Source of the DNA: CAZGCA01 sp964524145
Lineage (GTDB): Bacteria; Hydrogenedentota; CAZGCA01
Direction: 5' to 3'
Length of the DNA: 44,350 bases
NCBI GenBank assembly: GCA_964524145.1
Contig: CAZGCA010000051.1
Location: forward strand, 1 to 44,350
Position 1 is the stretch's first letter, and every line of letters begins with the position of its first letter. Made by a program: the position numbers and the translations under genes. Below are positions 32,450-41,150 of this stretch, in pieces. The notes under the pieces are model-generated. The model had not been told where the DNA came from. It searched no databases and saw only the letters and a list, made by a program, of their open reading frames with translations.

Positions 32450-33466
32450 TCAGCATATTCTGGGGAGCTGGTCCGCGACGAGCATATCGATCACGCGCGT
32501 CCCTCCCGCCTCTGTTCTCAGCAGAACCTTGCCCTGCGGCTTCCCTATCACGCGCCCGATTATAGCCGATTCTGCCCCGTATTTTGTAGCTCTCATCGCC
32601 GAGAGGACTTGTTCGGCCCCATCTTGTGCTACGATTACGACCAGCTTGCCTTCGTTGGCAAGGTACAGGGGGTCGAAACCGAGAAGGTCGCAGACCGACC
32701 TGACTTCGGGCCGGATCGGAACGGAGTCTTCATCGATCTCTATTGCCACGTCGGCCCCGATCGCTATCTCCGCGAGGACCGTTGCCAGACCGCCGCGCGT
32801 TGCATCCCGCATGAACCGGACCTGTTGCCCGGCCTTGAGGACCGCACACGTCAACGAGTTGAGCGGCGCGCAATCGCTGAGCACTTCCGCGGCCACCTGA
32901 AACTCGTTTCTTGCCAACAGCACCGATACCGCATGTTCGCCTATGCCGCCGTTGATGAGCACCACGTCCCCAGGCTGAATGGTACGCACACCGAGCGAGA
33001 GGTTGTCGGGCAACACACCAACCCCCGCCGTGGTCACAAATATGCCGTCTGCGTTGCCTCGTGCGACAACCTTGGTGTCGCCCGTGACGATCTTGACGCC
33101 GGCTTCTTCGCACGCCGAAGCGGTGGAGTCAACGATTCGTTCGAGGTCGGCCAGACTGAATCCTTCCTCGATGATCAGCGAGTATGAGAGATACTTCGGC
33201 TCGGCACCCGCGACAGCGAGATCGTTTACGGTGCCGCAGACCGACAGTTTGCCTATGTCGCCGCCGGGAAAGATGTAGGGTGTGACGACAAAGCCGTCCG
33301 TCGTGAAGGCCAGCCGTCCGCCGCCGCTTTCGAGCTTGGCGGAATCGTCCAGCTCGGCCAGCATCGGATTCGAGAGCCGGTCGACGAAGACCTCGTTCAC
33401 GAGAGCACGGGTCAGCTTCCCGCCGCTGCCGTGGCCGAGCCGTATCTTCCGGTCGTCAGGCGTCAT
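32450..33466 (-). CDS. hypE: Hydrogenase maturation protein HypE
   Basis: HypE dehydrates the carbamoyl group received from HypF on its C-terminal cysteine to a thiocyanate, giving the cyanide ligands of the NiFe site. The 338 residues have the family opening LGHGSGGKLTRAL, the nucleotide-binding middle (TTDGFVVTPYIFPGGDIG, GDTKVV) and the essential terminal PRIC. It overlaps the hypD stop by 11 bases. Together with HypF, HypC and HypD it would make the Fe(CN)2CO unit. Confidence 0.97.
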   Translation of the reverse strand: MTPDDRKIRLGHGSGGKLTRALVNEVFVDRLSNPMLAELDDSAKLESGGGRLAFTTDGFVVTPYIFPGGDIGKLSVCGTVNDLAVAGAEPKYLSYSLIIEEGFSLADLERIVDSTASACEEAGVKIVTGDTKVVARGNADGIFVTTAGVGVLPDNLSLGVRTIQPGDVVLINGGIGEHAVSVLLARNEFQVAAEVLSDCAPLNSLTCAVLKAGQQVRFMRDATRGGLATVLAEIAIGADVAIEIDEDSVPIRPEVRSVCDLLGFDPLYLANEGKLVVIVAQDGAEQVLSAMRATKYGAESAIIGRVIGKPQGKVLLRTEAGGTRVIDMLVADQLPRIC

Positions 33467-34562
33467 CTCGTTGCCTGTACTTGTAGTAGGCTGCGCACGT
33501 GCCCTCCGACGACACCATGCACGGGCCTACCGGCGATTCCGGCACACATCGCTTCGCGAAGAGTGGACACTCCGGCGGCGTAACGATGCCGCGCAGAACC
33601 GACCCGCAGAGACAGCCCGGCGGATCGGGTGCTGCGCGGACCTCGGAAAGATCGAACCTGGCTCGTGCGTCGCAGTCTTTATACTTTTCTCGCGGCACGA
33701 GCGCGCTACCCGGCATGTCGCCGAGCCCGCGCCACCCTCCGTCCGAGGTCTCGAAGACGTCGTCCATCGCCTGCCTTGCCTTGATGTTGCCGTCGGCCCG
33801 GACGACGCGCCGGTAGCAGTTCGCCACCTCCGCCCTGCCGGCTGCGAGCATTTCGACAAGGGACGAGATCGCCATCATGATGTCTTCCGGGTCGAACCCG
33901 GCTATCGCGGACGGCACATGGTATTCGGTTGCGACGAAACCATACACATCGGAACCTATGATGACGCTTACGTGGCCGGGAAGCATGAATCCGTCAACAC
34001 GAACGTCATCGTCGTCCAGCAACGCGCGCAGCGCCGGCGGCACCAGCCGGTTGCCGGGCAGGATGGCGAAGTTGTCGATGCCTCGGCGTTTTGCCTCGAG
34101 CACCGTAGCGGCGACCGTTGGGGCCGTCGTCTCGAAGCCCACCGCCAGGAACACCACCTGGGATTCGGGAGATTCCTCGGCCACCGACAACGAATCGAGC
34201 GCCGAGTAAACAAGCCGCACATTCGCGCCGGAGGCCCGTTCAGCGTCGAGGGTCGAGTGGGACCCCGGCACCCGCATCATGTCGCCGAACGTCGTCACCA
34301 CCACATCGGGCCGGCGGGCAAGCTCGATCGCTTCATCCATGAATTGTGTCGGCATGACGCAGACGGGACATCCGGGACCCGAGATGAGCCGCACGTTCTG
34401 CGGCAGAAGGCTGTGGATGCCGTGCCTGTGGATGGCCATGGTGTGTGTCCCGCAGACTTCCATGAGCGTAACCGGCCCGAGCCTCGCGCAGTCTTCGCGG
34501 ATCTTACGGGACAGAAGGTCCACCTTCTCGGAGGTTTTGAGTCCGCATGCGTCAGTCGTCAT
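33456..34562 (-). CDS. hypD: Hydrogenase maturation iron-sulfur protein HypD
   Basis: HypD is the scaffold where the Fe(CN)2CO centre of NiFe hydrogenase is put together with HypC and HypE. The 368 residues have the conserved CGTHTM, GPGCPVCV and the C-terminal cysteines GCLCG, ECPLFAKRC and GPCM that hold the 4Fe-4S cluster. ATG 34562 overlaps the hypC stop by 11 bases, so translation is coupled; the longer open frame to 34592 is inside hypC and not used. Confidence 0.96.
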   Translation of the reverse strand: MTTDACGLKTSEKVDLLSRKIREDCARLGPVTLMEVCGTHTMAIHRHGIHSLLPQNVRLISGPGCPVCVMPTQFMDEAIELARRPDVVVTTFGDMMRVPGSHSTLDAERASGANVRLVYSALDSLSVAEESPESQVVFLAVGFETTAPTVAATVLEAKRRGIDNFAILPGNRLVPPALRALLDDDDVRVDGFMLPGHVSVIIGSDVYGFVATEYHVPSAIAGFDPEDIMMAISSLVEMLAAGRAEVANCYRRVVRADGNIKARQAMDDVFETSDGGWRGLGDMPGSALVPREKYKDCDARARFDLSEVRAAPDPPGCLCGSVLRGIVTPPECPLFAKRCVPESPVGPCMVSSEGTCAAYYKYRQRDDA

Positions 34563-34785
34563 TGTCTTCCGCCATCTCCGCCATCTCGGCAAACAGCTTG
34601 AGCCGTTCCTGTGCTTCCTCGGTGTCGATAGTCTGGATGGCGAAACCGGCGTGCACGATCACGTAATCGCCCTCCTTCGGGTTGTCGAGCAGTTGCAGCG
34701 CGACAGGGACGGTAACCCCGCCGCTTTCCGCGACGCCGGACTCACCACTCACCTCTATCAATTTCATGGGGACAGCTAAACACAT
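34552..34785 (-). CDS. hypC: Hydrogenase maturation chaperone HypC
   Basis: A 77-residue chaperone that carries iron between HypD and the large subunit. The N-terminal MCLAVPM with the functional Cys 2 is clear, as is the EGDYVIVHAGFAIQTID beta-barrel segment. It lies 16 bases after hypF and overlaps hypD. Confidence 0.96.
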   Translation of the reverse strand: MCLAVPMKLIEVSGESGVAESGGVTVPVALQLLDNPKEGDYVIVHAGFAIQTIDTEEAQERLKLFAEMAEMAEDNDD

Positions 34786-34801
34786 GCAATACTCTCCTTC
34801 T

Positions 34802-37090
34802 TCATTCGCTCAAACCCGCAACCACCGCCTGGCCGAGGCTTACGCCGCCGTCGTTGGGCGGCACGGCGCGGTGTGTGTAGACTGCGAAACCGCGTTCGGC
34901 CAGCGCGGCAACCGCTTTGCCAGTCAGTATCGAGTTCTGGAAACAGCCGCCGCTAAGCACGACGCGTTGGAGCCCGGTAAGCTCTCTCACTCTCGCGCAG
35001 GCGTCCGCGAACGCCCTGGCCAGCGTTGCGTGGAACCTGCCTGCAATCGTTGAATCGTCTTTCCCGGCGCGGATCTCTTCCACTATGCGTTCTATTGTCG
35101 GCTGTACCGAGATGACGAACTTGTCCGTCTCGGTGTCTCGTATCGCGAACTCGTAAGGTTCGGTCTGGGTCGGGTCGGCGATCCATTCCAGCTCGCACGC
35201 TGCCTGCCCTTCGTACGACATCACGTCGCGTACGCCGAGCAGCGCGGCAACCGCGTCGAACAACCTGCCGCAACTGGACGTTTTGGGAGAATTGACCCCT
35301 CTCTCGATCATGGCGACGAGAAACCGCACCTCCCCGAGACCGATTCGTTTGACGACGTCGAGGGACATCTCGAACAGGTCACGCCCGAAACATGAGTAGA
35401 GGTAGCTGACCGCCATGCGCCATGGTTCCTGGGCGGCAGCGTCTCCACCCGGTAGTGGGACGTAGTCGAGGTGTCCCACTCGTTGGTAGTCGCGAAGGTC
35501 CGCCACCAGCACCTCGCCGCCCCAGATCGCGTCGTCCGGACCGTAGCCCGTGCCGTCCATGGCCAGCCCGATGACCTCGCCGTCGAGCCCGCGCTCGGCC
35601 ATACAACCTGCTATATGTGCATGGTGGTGTTGAACCGCAACATGTTTAAGATCCTTGTATCGTTCCTGCTCGAGGACGCCGAAGTTTGCCGGCACGCAAA
35701 GGTAATCCGGATGCATGTCGAACGCGATGATTTCGGGATGTATATCGAGTATGCGTTCGAAATGCTCGAGCGCAGAGATGAAGTGTTCGTACGTCTCGAG
35801 GTTCTTCACGTCGCCGATATGCTGGCTCGGGAAGGCTTCAGCCCCTTTTGTCAGGCAGATGGCGTTCTTTAACTCGGCACCGCATGCGAGCACCTGGGGT
35901 AACTCCAACTCGAGGAATACGGGTCGTGGCGCATGACCTCGCGACCGGCGCAACTGAACCGGCTCGTTCCTCGACACCCGCATCACCGAGTCGTCGCATT
36001 TGACGTGTATCTTTCTGTTGTGGACAAGAAAGTAGTCCGCAATCCCGTCGAGCCGTGCCCGCGCCTCATCGTTTTCGTAGGTGATCGGCTCGTCGCTTAT
36101 GTTGCCGCTGGTCATCACCAGCGCGAGAAACCCCTCTTGCAGCAAGAGGTAATGGACCGGGGTGTAGGGCAGCATCACGCCGTGTTCTCTTCGAGACGGC
36201 GCGACCATGCCCGAGATTGGCGACGGGTCTTTCTTCTTCGCCAGCAGGATCGGTCGTTGGAGCGAGCCAACGGCGTTTCTCTCGGCGTCGCTGAGCTCGA
36301 CGTACTTCTCGAGCGCGGCGATGTCGGGCGACATGACGGCAAACGGTTTCTCGTCGCGTTTCTTCCTGGCCCTGAGCCGCGCGACCGCCTCATCGTTTGT
36401 CGCGTCGACAGCCAGGTGGAATCCGCCCAAGCCCTTGACCGCGACGATGAGCCCGTCTCTCAGCATCCGGGCCACCTCGAGGATAGGGTCTGACACCGGT
36501 ACTTCTTCCCCGTCTGCATCGACAAGTGCCAGCGATGGTCCGCACTCCCAGCAGGCGTTCGGCTGGGCGTGGAACCGCCTGTCCGCGGGGTCGTCGTACT
36601 CGGCTTGGCATTGGCCGCACATCACGAACGGTTTCATCGTCGTGTTCGGGCGGTCATAAGGTATGTCCTGAACGATGGTAAACCGGGGGCCGCAGTTTGT
36701 GCAGTTGATGAATGGATACCGGTACCGTCTGTCCTCCGGGTCGAAAAGCTCCCGCAGACAGTCGTCGCAGACGCAGATGTCCGGAGAAATCAACGTGCGC
36801 CGCGCATCCCCCGCCCGGCTCGGCTCGATGACGAACCCCTGAGCGTTGACAGGCGGTACCTCGCGCGTGTCGATCCTGGTAATCACGGCGAGGGGCGGTT
36901 TGTCGGCGACGAGACGTGATAGGAAGTCGCGCACAGCATCGTCTTCGCCTTCCGCCTCGATCTCGACGCCGCTCTCGGTGTTCCTGACGCGGCCGCAGAG
37001 GTCCCGTTCGGTCGCGAGCCGGTACACGAACGGCCTGAAACCGACTCCCTGCACAATTCCCGATACCTCGCTCTTGGTGCGAACCCGCAT
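34802..37090 (-). CDS. hypF: Carbamoyltransferase HypF (NiFe hydrogenase maturation)
   Basis: HypF turns carbamoyl phosphate and ATP into a carbamoyl group for HypE. Its 762 residues have all modules: acylphosphatase (residues 1-90, SGIVQGVGFRPFVYRLA), zinc fingers about 105-185 (CDDCLRELFD, CTNCGPRF, CGQCQAEYDD, CWECGP), a YrdC-like part about 200-380 and a Kae1-like part with VQHHHAHIAGCMAE and MDGTGYGPDDAIWGGE. It is the first gene of hypF-hypC-hypD-hypE and has a strong promoter at 37146-37174. hypA, hypB and hydrogenase subunits are not in the window. Confidence 0.97.
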   Translation of the reverse strand: MRVRTKSEVSGIVQGVGFRPFVYRLATERDLCGRVRNTESGVEIEAEGEDDAVRDFLSRLVADKPPLAVITRIDTREVPPVNAQGFVIEPSRAGDARRTLISPDICVCDDCLRELFDPEDRRYRYPFINCTNCGPRFTIVQDIPYDRPNTTMKPFVMCGQCQAEYDDPADRRFHAQPNACWECGPSLALVDADGEEVPVSDPILEVARMLRDGLIVAVKGLGGFHLAVDATNDEAVARLRARKKRDEKPFAVMSPDIAALEKYVELSDAERNAVGSLQRPILLAKKKDPSPISGMVAPSRREHGVMLPYTPVHYLLLQEGFLALVMTSGNISDEPITYENDEARARLDGIADYFLVHNRKIHVKCDDSVMRVSRNEPVQLRRSRGHAPRPVFLELELPQVLACGAELKNAICLTKGAEAFPSQHIGDVKNLETYEHFISALEHFERILDIHPEIIAFDMHPDYLCVPANFGVLEQERYKDLKHVAVQHHHAHIAGCMAERGLDGEVIGLAMDGTGYGPDDAIWGGEVLVADLRDYQRVGHLDYVPLPGGDAAAQEPWRMAVSYLYSCFGRDLFEMSLDVVKRIGLGEVRFLVAMIERGVNSPKTSSCGRLFDAVAALLGVRDVMSYEGQAACELEWIADPTQTEPYEFAIRDTETDKFVISVQPTIERIVEEIRAGKDDSTIAGRFHATLARAFADACARVRELTGLQRVVLSGGCFQNSILTGKAVAALAERGFAVYTHRAVPPNDGGVSLGQAVVAGLSE

Positions 37091-37145
37091 ATCCCTAATT
37101 CCAGCCCTTTAATAGCATAACAGACAGATCTCTCACCGATATACT

Positions 37146-37174
37146 ATTTTACAGCTTTCGGAGCGGTCTTTCAA
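37146..37174 (-). promoter_or_regulatory. Sigma-70 promoter of the hyp operon
   Basis: Minus-strand TTGAAA (37169-37174), 17-bp spacer, TAAAAT (37146-37151). Predicted start near 37139, about 50 bases before the hypF ATG. It is divergent from the glycosyltransferase promoter, 36 bases away. Confidence 0.75.
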
Positions 37175-37206
37175 CGACAAGAAAGGTGAAGCAATAGTCG
37201 CTGCTG

Positions 37207-37215
37207 TGGTATAAT
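37207..37215 (+). promoter_or_regulatory. Extended -10 promoter of the glycosyltransferase island
   Basis: TGG immediately before a perfect TATAAT (37210-37215); the -35 is poor (TGAAGC), as is common with extended -10 promoters. Start near 37222, about 45 bases before the GTG at 37267. Confidence 0.65.
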
Positions 37216-37266
37216 TGTGCAACGCACCTGGTAAGGATTCTGGTTGGGGAAACATGCCTTCGTAGC

Positions 37267-40200
37267 GTGACAAAGACGCTGATAGCAATCTGTAACGCTG
37301 ACGATCCGATGTCGCTAGGCCATCACTATGTGAAGGCGTTTCGTCTGTCGCCTGCGGTATCGGCACGATGCAAGGTCGTCGTTGCGCGTGAAGTCCCGCC
37401 TTCGGGTTCAGACGTTGAGCTACTGATATCCCAAGCGCTCGATGAAGAGGAACCGCCGGTTCTCGTCCATTTCAGCGGAGCGCGATACGCTTCTTCGGGC
37501 TTGACTGAACTGGACGTGCCCAAAGCACTTATCTGTACCGACTGGCGGGCAGACTTTCGCCTGTACGCAGAGTTGAGCCGGCTTTTCGAGTTGGTGGTCG
37601 TCGAGGACAAACGAGCCGCAGATGCGTTCCGAAGTGTTGCCGCCGACACCGTCGTCATTCATCCTTGCACCGGCTACGATCCCGAGGTCAGCCACCCGAT
37701 ACAGATCCTCAAGGCTTACGATGTGACCTTCGTTGGGATGCTGGAGCCTGCAAAACGGAGGTCTCGTGAATGGACCGCCGAGACGCTTGTGGCTATGTCC
37801 CAGCGTGGCATCCGTGTCAACTTGCTGCAGGGCGTCGTCGGTCGCGACGCCGCTCGTGCCTACAACCGCTCGCGTCTTGTGGTGTTTGGAGCGGAGTTCG
37901 ACGGGATCGAGAGCGCGGTGGTCGAGGCATTAGCGTGCGGACGCGCGGTGCTCGTGCCGCGAGGGTTCCTGGCGGCCAAACCGTGGCCGCTCGAAGCAGG
38001 CAAACACGTCATCGAATACGAGCCGGAGACGCTCGAAGAGGTTCTCGAAGATTACCTGACACATTCCGAGAAACGAGACACGATAGCCCAAGCGGCACGC
38101 GAGGTCGCCGAGCAGACGTTCTCCTACGAATCACGCGCACTGGCGTTGCTGGATCTGCTCGAACAGAACGCCGCGCCGGCGGCGGAGCGGCCCGGAACCG
38201 AGTCGTCCGGCATCGATGAACGCTTGCTCGCTCAGGGGATAGCGCTCCATTATCAGGGCAACAGCGATGCTGCCGCGGACGTTTTCAGACAGCTCGACCG
38301 TAGCGCCGCGACAGCTTGGAACAACCTTGGCGTTACGCTGGCCTCTGCTGAACGGTTTCCGGAAGCTGCCGCCGCAATATGCAATGCTGTTGAGGAAGGC
38401 GAACACGACCGGTTGACGGCATTCAACGCGGGCATGATCCATCTTCGAGCCGGAAAGCTCGGTCGGGCGCGCCGGTGGTTCGAGAAGGTGCTCGAGTCCA
38501 AGATGCCTGCGTCTGTGTCGCCGTCAGTGCTTGTCCTCGAGCCCGATTATCGAACGAAACTGGCCTGCGAGGTTGCCGCCTGCCTCGGTGCCATGGGTGA
38601 CGCCGACCAAGCCGGGGCGACACTAGGCCGCGTTCTTGAGTTCGAGTCGTGTCGGGCGCTGTGTGAGATAGCCATGCGCCAGGAACGTTACGGCGACGCG
38701 AGAAACGCTGCGCAAAGGGTGGTTTCGCTGGTTGATGAAGACTGCTCAGCGTGGCTTGACCTGGGGCGCGCGTGCGCTCGCGCCGGCGACATCGACTCTG
38801 CAGAGGAAGCATATCGGAAAGCGATATTGTCGGAACCGATGTGTACCGAAGCCCAGCAGGAACTCATCTCGCTGCTTTCCGGCGAGAACCGGTCCGAGGA
38901 GACCGCTGCGGTCTGGGAAGCATCTCTGTGCACAAACCCGCTCTTCGCGATGGCGGACCGGGCCCGGTCGTGGCGCGAACTCGGCGATCTGAGCAAGAAG
39001 ATGAACCGGGACGTCGACACGTTCAGGCACTGGTTGCGCTCGCTGTTGCTGGACGCGGAGCAGCCCGAACTGGAAGCGATGCTGACCCGCATGGTCCAGG
39101 TGGACAGGGAACGCAACATTGTGAAGGTAGGCGCGGCGGAGCTCGCGAGGCCGACGGTTTCGCTTCTGATGATCGTAAAGAACGAGGAGGACATCCTGCC
39201 CGAATGTCTACGGGCTATGAAACCGCTCATGGACGAGATCGTCATACTGGACACGGGCTCGACCGACCGCACGCCTGAGATCGCCCGTGAGTCGGGTGCG
39301 CAGGTTCGTTTCTACGAGTGGCAGGACGATTTTGCCGCGGCACGCAACGAGTCGCTCAAGCATGCGCGGTGCGATTGGGTGCTTATCCTCGACGCCGACG
39401 AGGTCGTTTCTACACGCGACTTCCCGTTTCTGGCGGCGATCATGGCGTGTGGCGATTACGACGCCATCGAACTCGTCCAGGCAACATACGTCCAGTCAAC
39501 TCACATGCTCAACCTTATTCCCGTGCGTGATGAACTCGAGGAGGCGAGAGGTTGTCCCGGTTACGTGCCAAGCCCTCTCGTAAGAGCGTGGCGGCGCGAC
39601 GCGGGCTACTACTTCGAGCACAGGGTACACGAGACGGCCAACGGGTCGGTGATCAGATCGCGTGGCCGCATAGCTTCTTTGCCCGTCCTGATACACCATT
39701 ACGGGAAGCTTGTTTCAGAGAAGCGGCTCGACCAGAAGGCGCAGCTCTACCTGAAGCTGGGTCAGCTCAAGATCTCCGACGATCCGGAGGATGCGAAGGC
39801 GGCGGCCGAGCTTGGAAGACAGCTCAAAGACCTCGGCCACTACGACGAGGCGCTCGACGCGTTTCAAAAATCGTTGGCGCTCTCGCCGTACCTGGTCATG
39901 GGTGTCGAGGGGCTTGTCGAGATGGCGTTCATAAAGGGCACCTACCGGGAGGCTGCCGAAGCCCTGGCATCGTTGGAACGCGACAGAATCAGCTTCAGCG
40001 ATGACCTGGCTGTAAACTTTGCAGCGCTTCAGCTCAAGCACGGAAATGTGGGTCAGGCTGCGGAACGGCTCGAAGGTGTTCTCAACGCCAACACGGACAA
40101 ACCGCTCGCGTGGTTGCATCTCGCAAAGGCGTACGAGTACCTGAACCGGGTGGACGCGGCACGGGACGCTTACCGGCGGGCGCTCGATCTCGAACCCGGC

Positions 40201-40515
40201 TGGAAGGCAGCGCACGTGAGGTTACGATCTCTGGACAGCAGGATCGAGGCCGCTGAGCTGGCCGAGAGGGGTGAGACGGCCGCCGCGATCGATAGCCTGA
40301 AATCGGCCGCCAAACAGAATCCCGCCAACGATCTGCTGCTCAACGATCTGGCGGCCGTTCTAGCTGTCTCTGGGTATCCGGAACAGAGCGCAAAGCTACT
40401 GTCTCGTGTGTTGAAGCTGTCGCCCTGGTTGGAGTCTGCCGCCGCTAACGCGAAAGCCGTCGAGAAGATGTTGCATGGGACTACGGAGAGCGACACGGAG
40501 GGAGAGGTGACGTGA
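37267..40515 (+). CDS. Giant glycosyltransferase: GT-B-like domain, TPRs, GT2 domain, TPRs
   Basis: The 1082-residue protein has four parts. Residues 1-300 look like a GT-B glycosyltransferase of the CgeB/GT1 kind (VTFVGMLEPAKRRSREW, FGAEFDGIESAVVEALACGRAVL). Residues about 315-610 are TPR-like repeats. Residues about 630-850 are a GT2 domain (VSLLMIVKNEEDILPECL, ILDTGSTDRTPEI, WVLILDADEVV, EHRVHE). Residues about 850-1060 are more TPRs. The start is GTG 37267 (MTKTLIAICNADDP). It overlaps the acetyltransferase start as GTGA. Its place upstream of flagellins points to flagellin or surface-layer glycosylation, a role typical for TPR-bearing glycosyltransferases; this is inference from the neighbourhood. 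Confidence 0.85.
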   Translation: MTKTLIAICNADDPMSLGHHYVKAFRLSPAVSARCKVVVAREVPPSGSDVELLISQALDEEEPPVLVHFSGARYASSGLTELDVPKALICTDWRADFRLYAELSRLFELVVVEDKRAADAFRSVAADTVVIHPCTGYDPEVSHPIQILKAYDVTFVGMLEPAKRRSREWTAETLVAMSQRGIRVNLLQGVVGRDAARAYNRSRLVVFGAEFDGIESAVVEALACGRAVLVPRGFLAAKPWPLEAGKHVIEYEPETLEEVLEDYLTHSEKRDTIAQAAREVAEQTFSYESRALALLDLLEQNAAPAAERPGTESSGIDERLLAQGIALHYQGNSDAAADVFRQLDRSAATAWNNLGVTLASAERFPEAAAAICNAVEEGEHDRLTAFNAGMIHLRAGKLGRARRWFEKVLESKMPASVSPSVLVLEPDYRTKLACEVAACLGAMGDADQAGATLGRVLEFESCRALCEIAMRQERYGDARNAAQRVVSLVDEDCSAWLDLGRACARAGDIDSAEEAYRKAILSEPMCTEAQQELISLLSGENRSEETAAVWEASLCTNPLFAMADRARSWRELGDLSKKMNRDVDTFRHWLRSLLLDAEQPELEAMLTRMVQVDRERNIVKVGAAELARPTVSLLMIVKNEEDILPECLRAMKPLMDEIVILDTGSTDRTPEIARESGAQVRFYEWQDDFAAARNESLKHARCDWVLILDADEVVSTRDFPFLAAIMACGDYDAIELVQATYVQSTHMLNLIPVRDELEEARGCPGYVPSPLVRAWRRDAGYYFEHRVHETANGSVIRSRGRIASLPVLIHHYGKLVSEKRLDQKAQLYLKLGQLKISDDPEDAKAAAELGRQLKDLGHYDEALDAFQKSLALSPYLVMGVEGLVEMAFIKGTYREAAEALASLERDRISFSDDLAVNFAALQLKHGNVGQAAERLEGVLNANTDKPLAWLHLAKAYEYLNRVDAARDAYRRALDLEPGWKAAHVRLRSLDSRIEAAELAERGETAAAIDSLKSAAKQNPANDLLLNDLAAVLAVSGYPEQSAKLLSRVLKLSPWLESAAANAKAVEKMLHGTTESDTEGEVT

Positions 40516-41117
40516 ACGAGATCGTTATAAGAGACTACCGCGACGAGGATGAGCAAGAGTGGATGCGCGTGCACGCCGTCATACTCTCGATATCGCACTC
40601 GTGGAATTATTCGATCCAGCAAAGGCCAGTCTATACTCATGATTCAATAAGGATCGTGGCTACTATCGACGAGAAGATCGTCGGGCTGATGGACGTGGAA
40701 ATCGAGAGCGAGCCCGGTGCGATATGTCTCCTGAAAGACAGCATCGGAGGATACGTGCTCGAGTTCGGCCGCCTGCCGGAGTATGCCGGGATGGAGATAG
40801 GCGTCAAACTCACCGAGGGAGCCAAAGACCGAATGCTGGCTAAAGGGGTGCACCGGCTCGAGTTCTGGTCGCAGGAACCGCGCGCGCAGAAGTACTACGG
40901 TCGCCATGGTATGAAGGAGATCAACCGGCACTACCGGTTCCGGATGAAACCCACCCAGGACATAGTGGACTACCTGAAGGTGCGTTCGATAGGGTGCGAG
41001 TACCTTTACTGCGCATGTGTGCCGGAGGTTTTCGAAGAGGTCAAGGGCACGCACGAAATCATCGAGAAACACCCGCTCGAGCCGCATCTCTGCATCGGCT
41101 ATGAGATACGATTCTAG
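40512..41117 (+). CDS. GNAT-family N-acetyltransferase
   Basis: A 201-residue protein with the GNAT fold: VIRDYRDEDEQEWMRV at the start, IVGLMDVEIE in the middle and LAKGVHRLEFWSQEPRAQKYYGRHGMKEI as the late acetyl-CoA and substrate region. The C-terminal 60 residues go beyond the standard fold. GTG 40512 overlaps the stop of the giant glycosyltransferase, so both are translated together. It may acetylate an amino-sugar of the glycan or a protein; no specific substrate is readable. Confidence 0.8.
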   Translation: MNEIVIRDYRDEDEQEWMRVHAVILSISHSWNYSIQQRPVYTHDSIRIVATIDEKIVGLMDVEIESEPGAICLLKDSIGGYVLEFGRLPEYAGMEIGVKLTEGAKDRMLAKGVHRLEFWSQEPRAQKYYGRHGMKEINRHYRFRMKPTQDIVDYLKVRSIGCEYLYCACVPEVFEEVKGTHEIIEKHPLEPHLCIGYEIRF

Positions 41118-41150
41118 AATGCTGTCCGCGACCGGCAGGCGTTGTTTACG

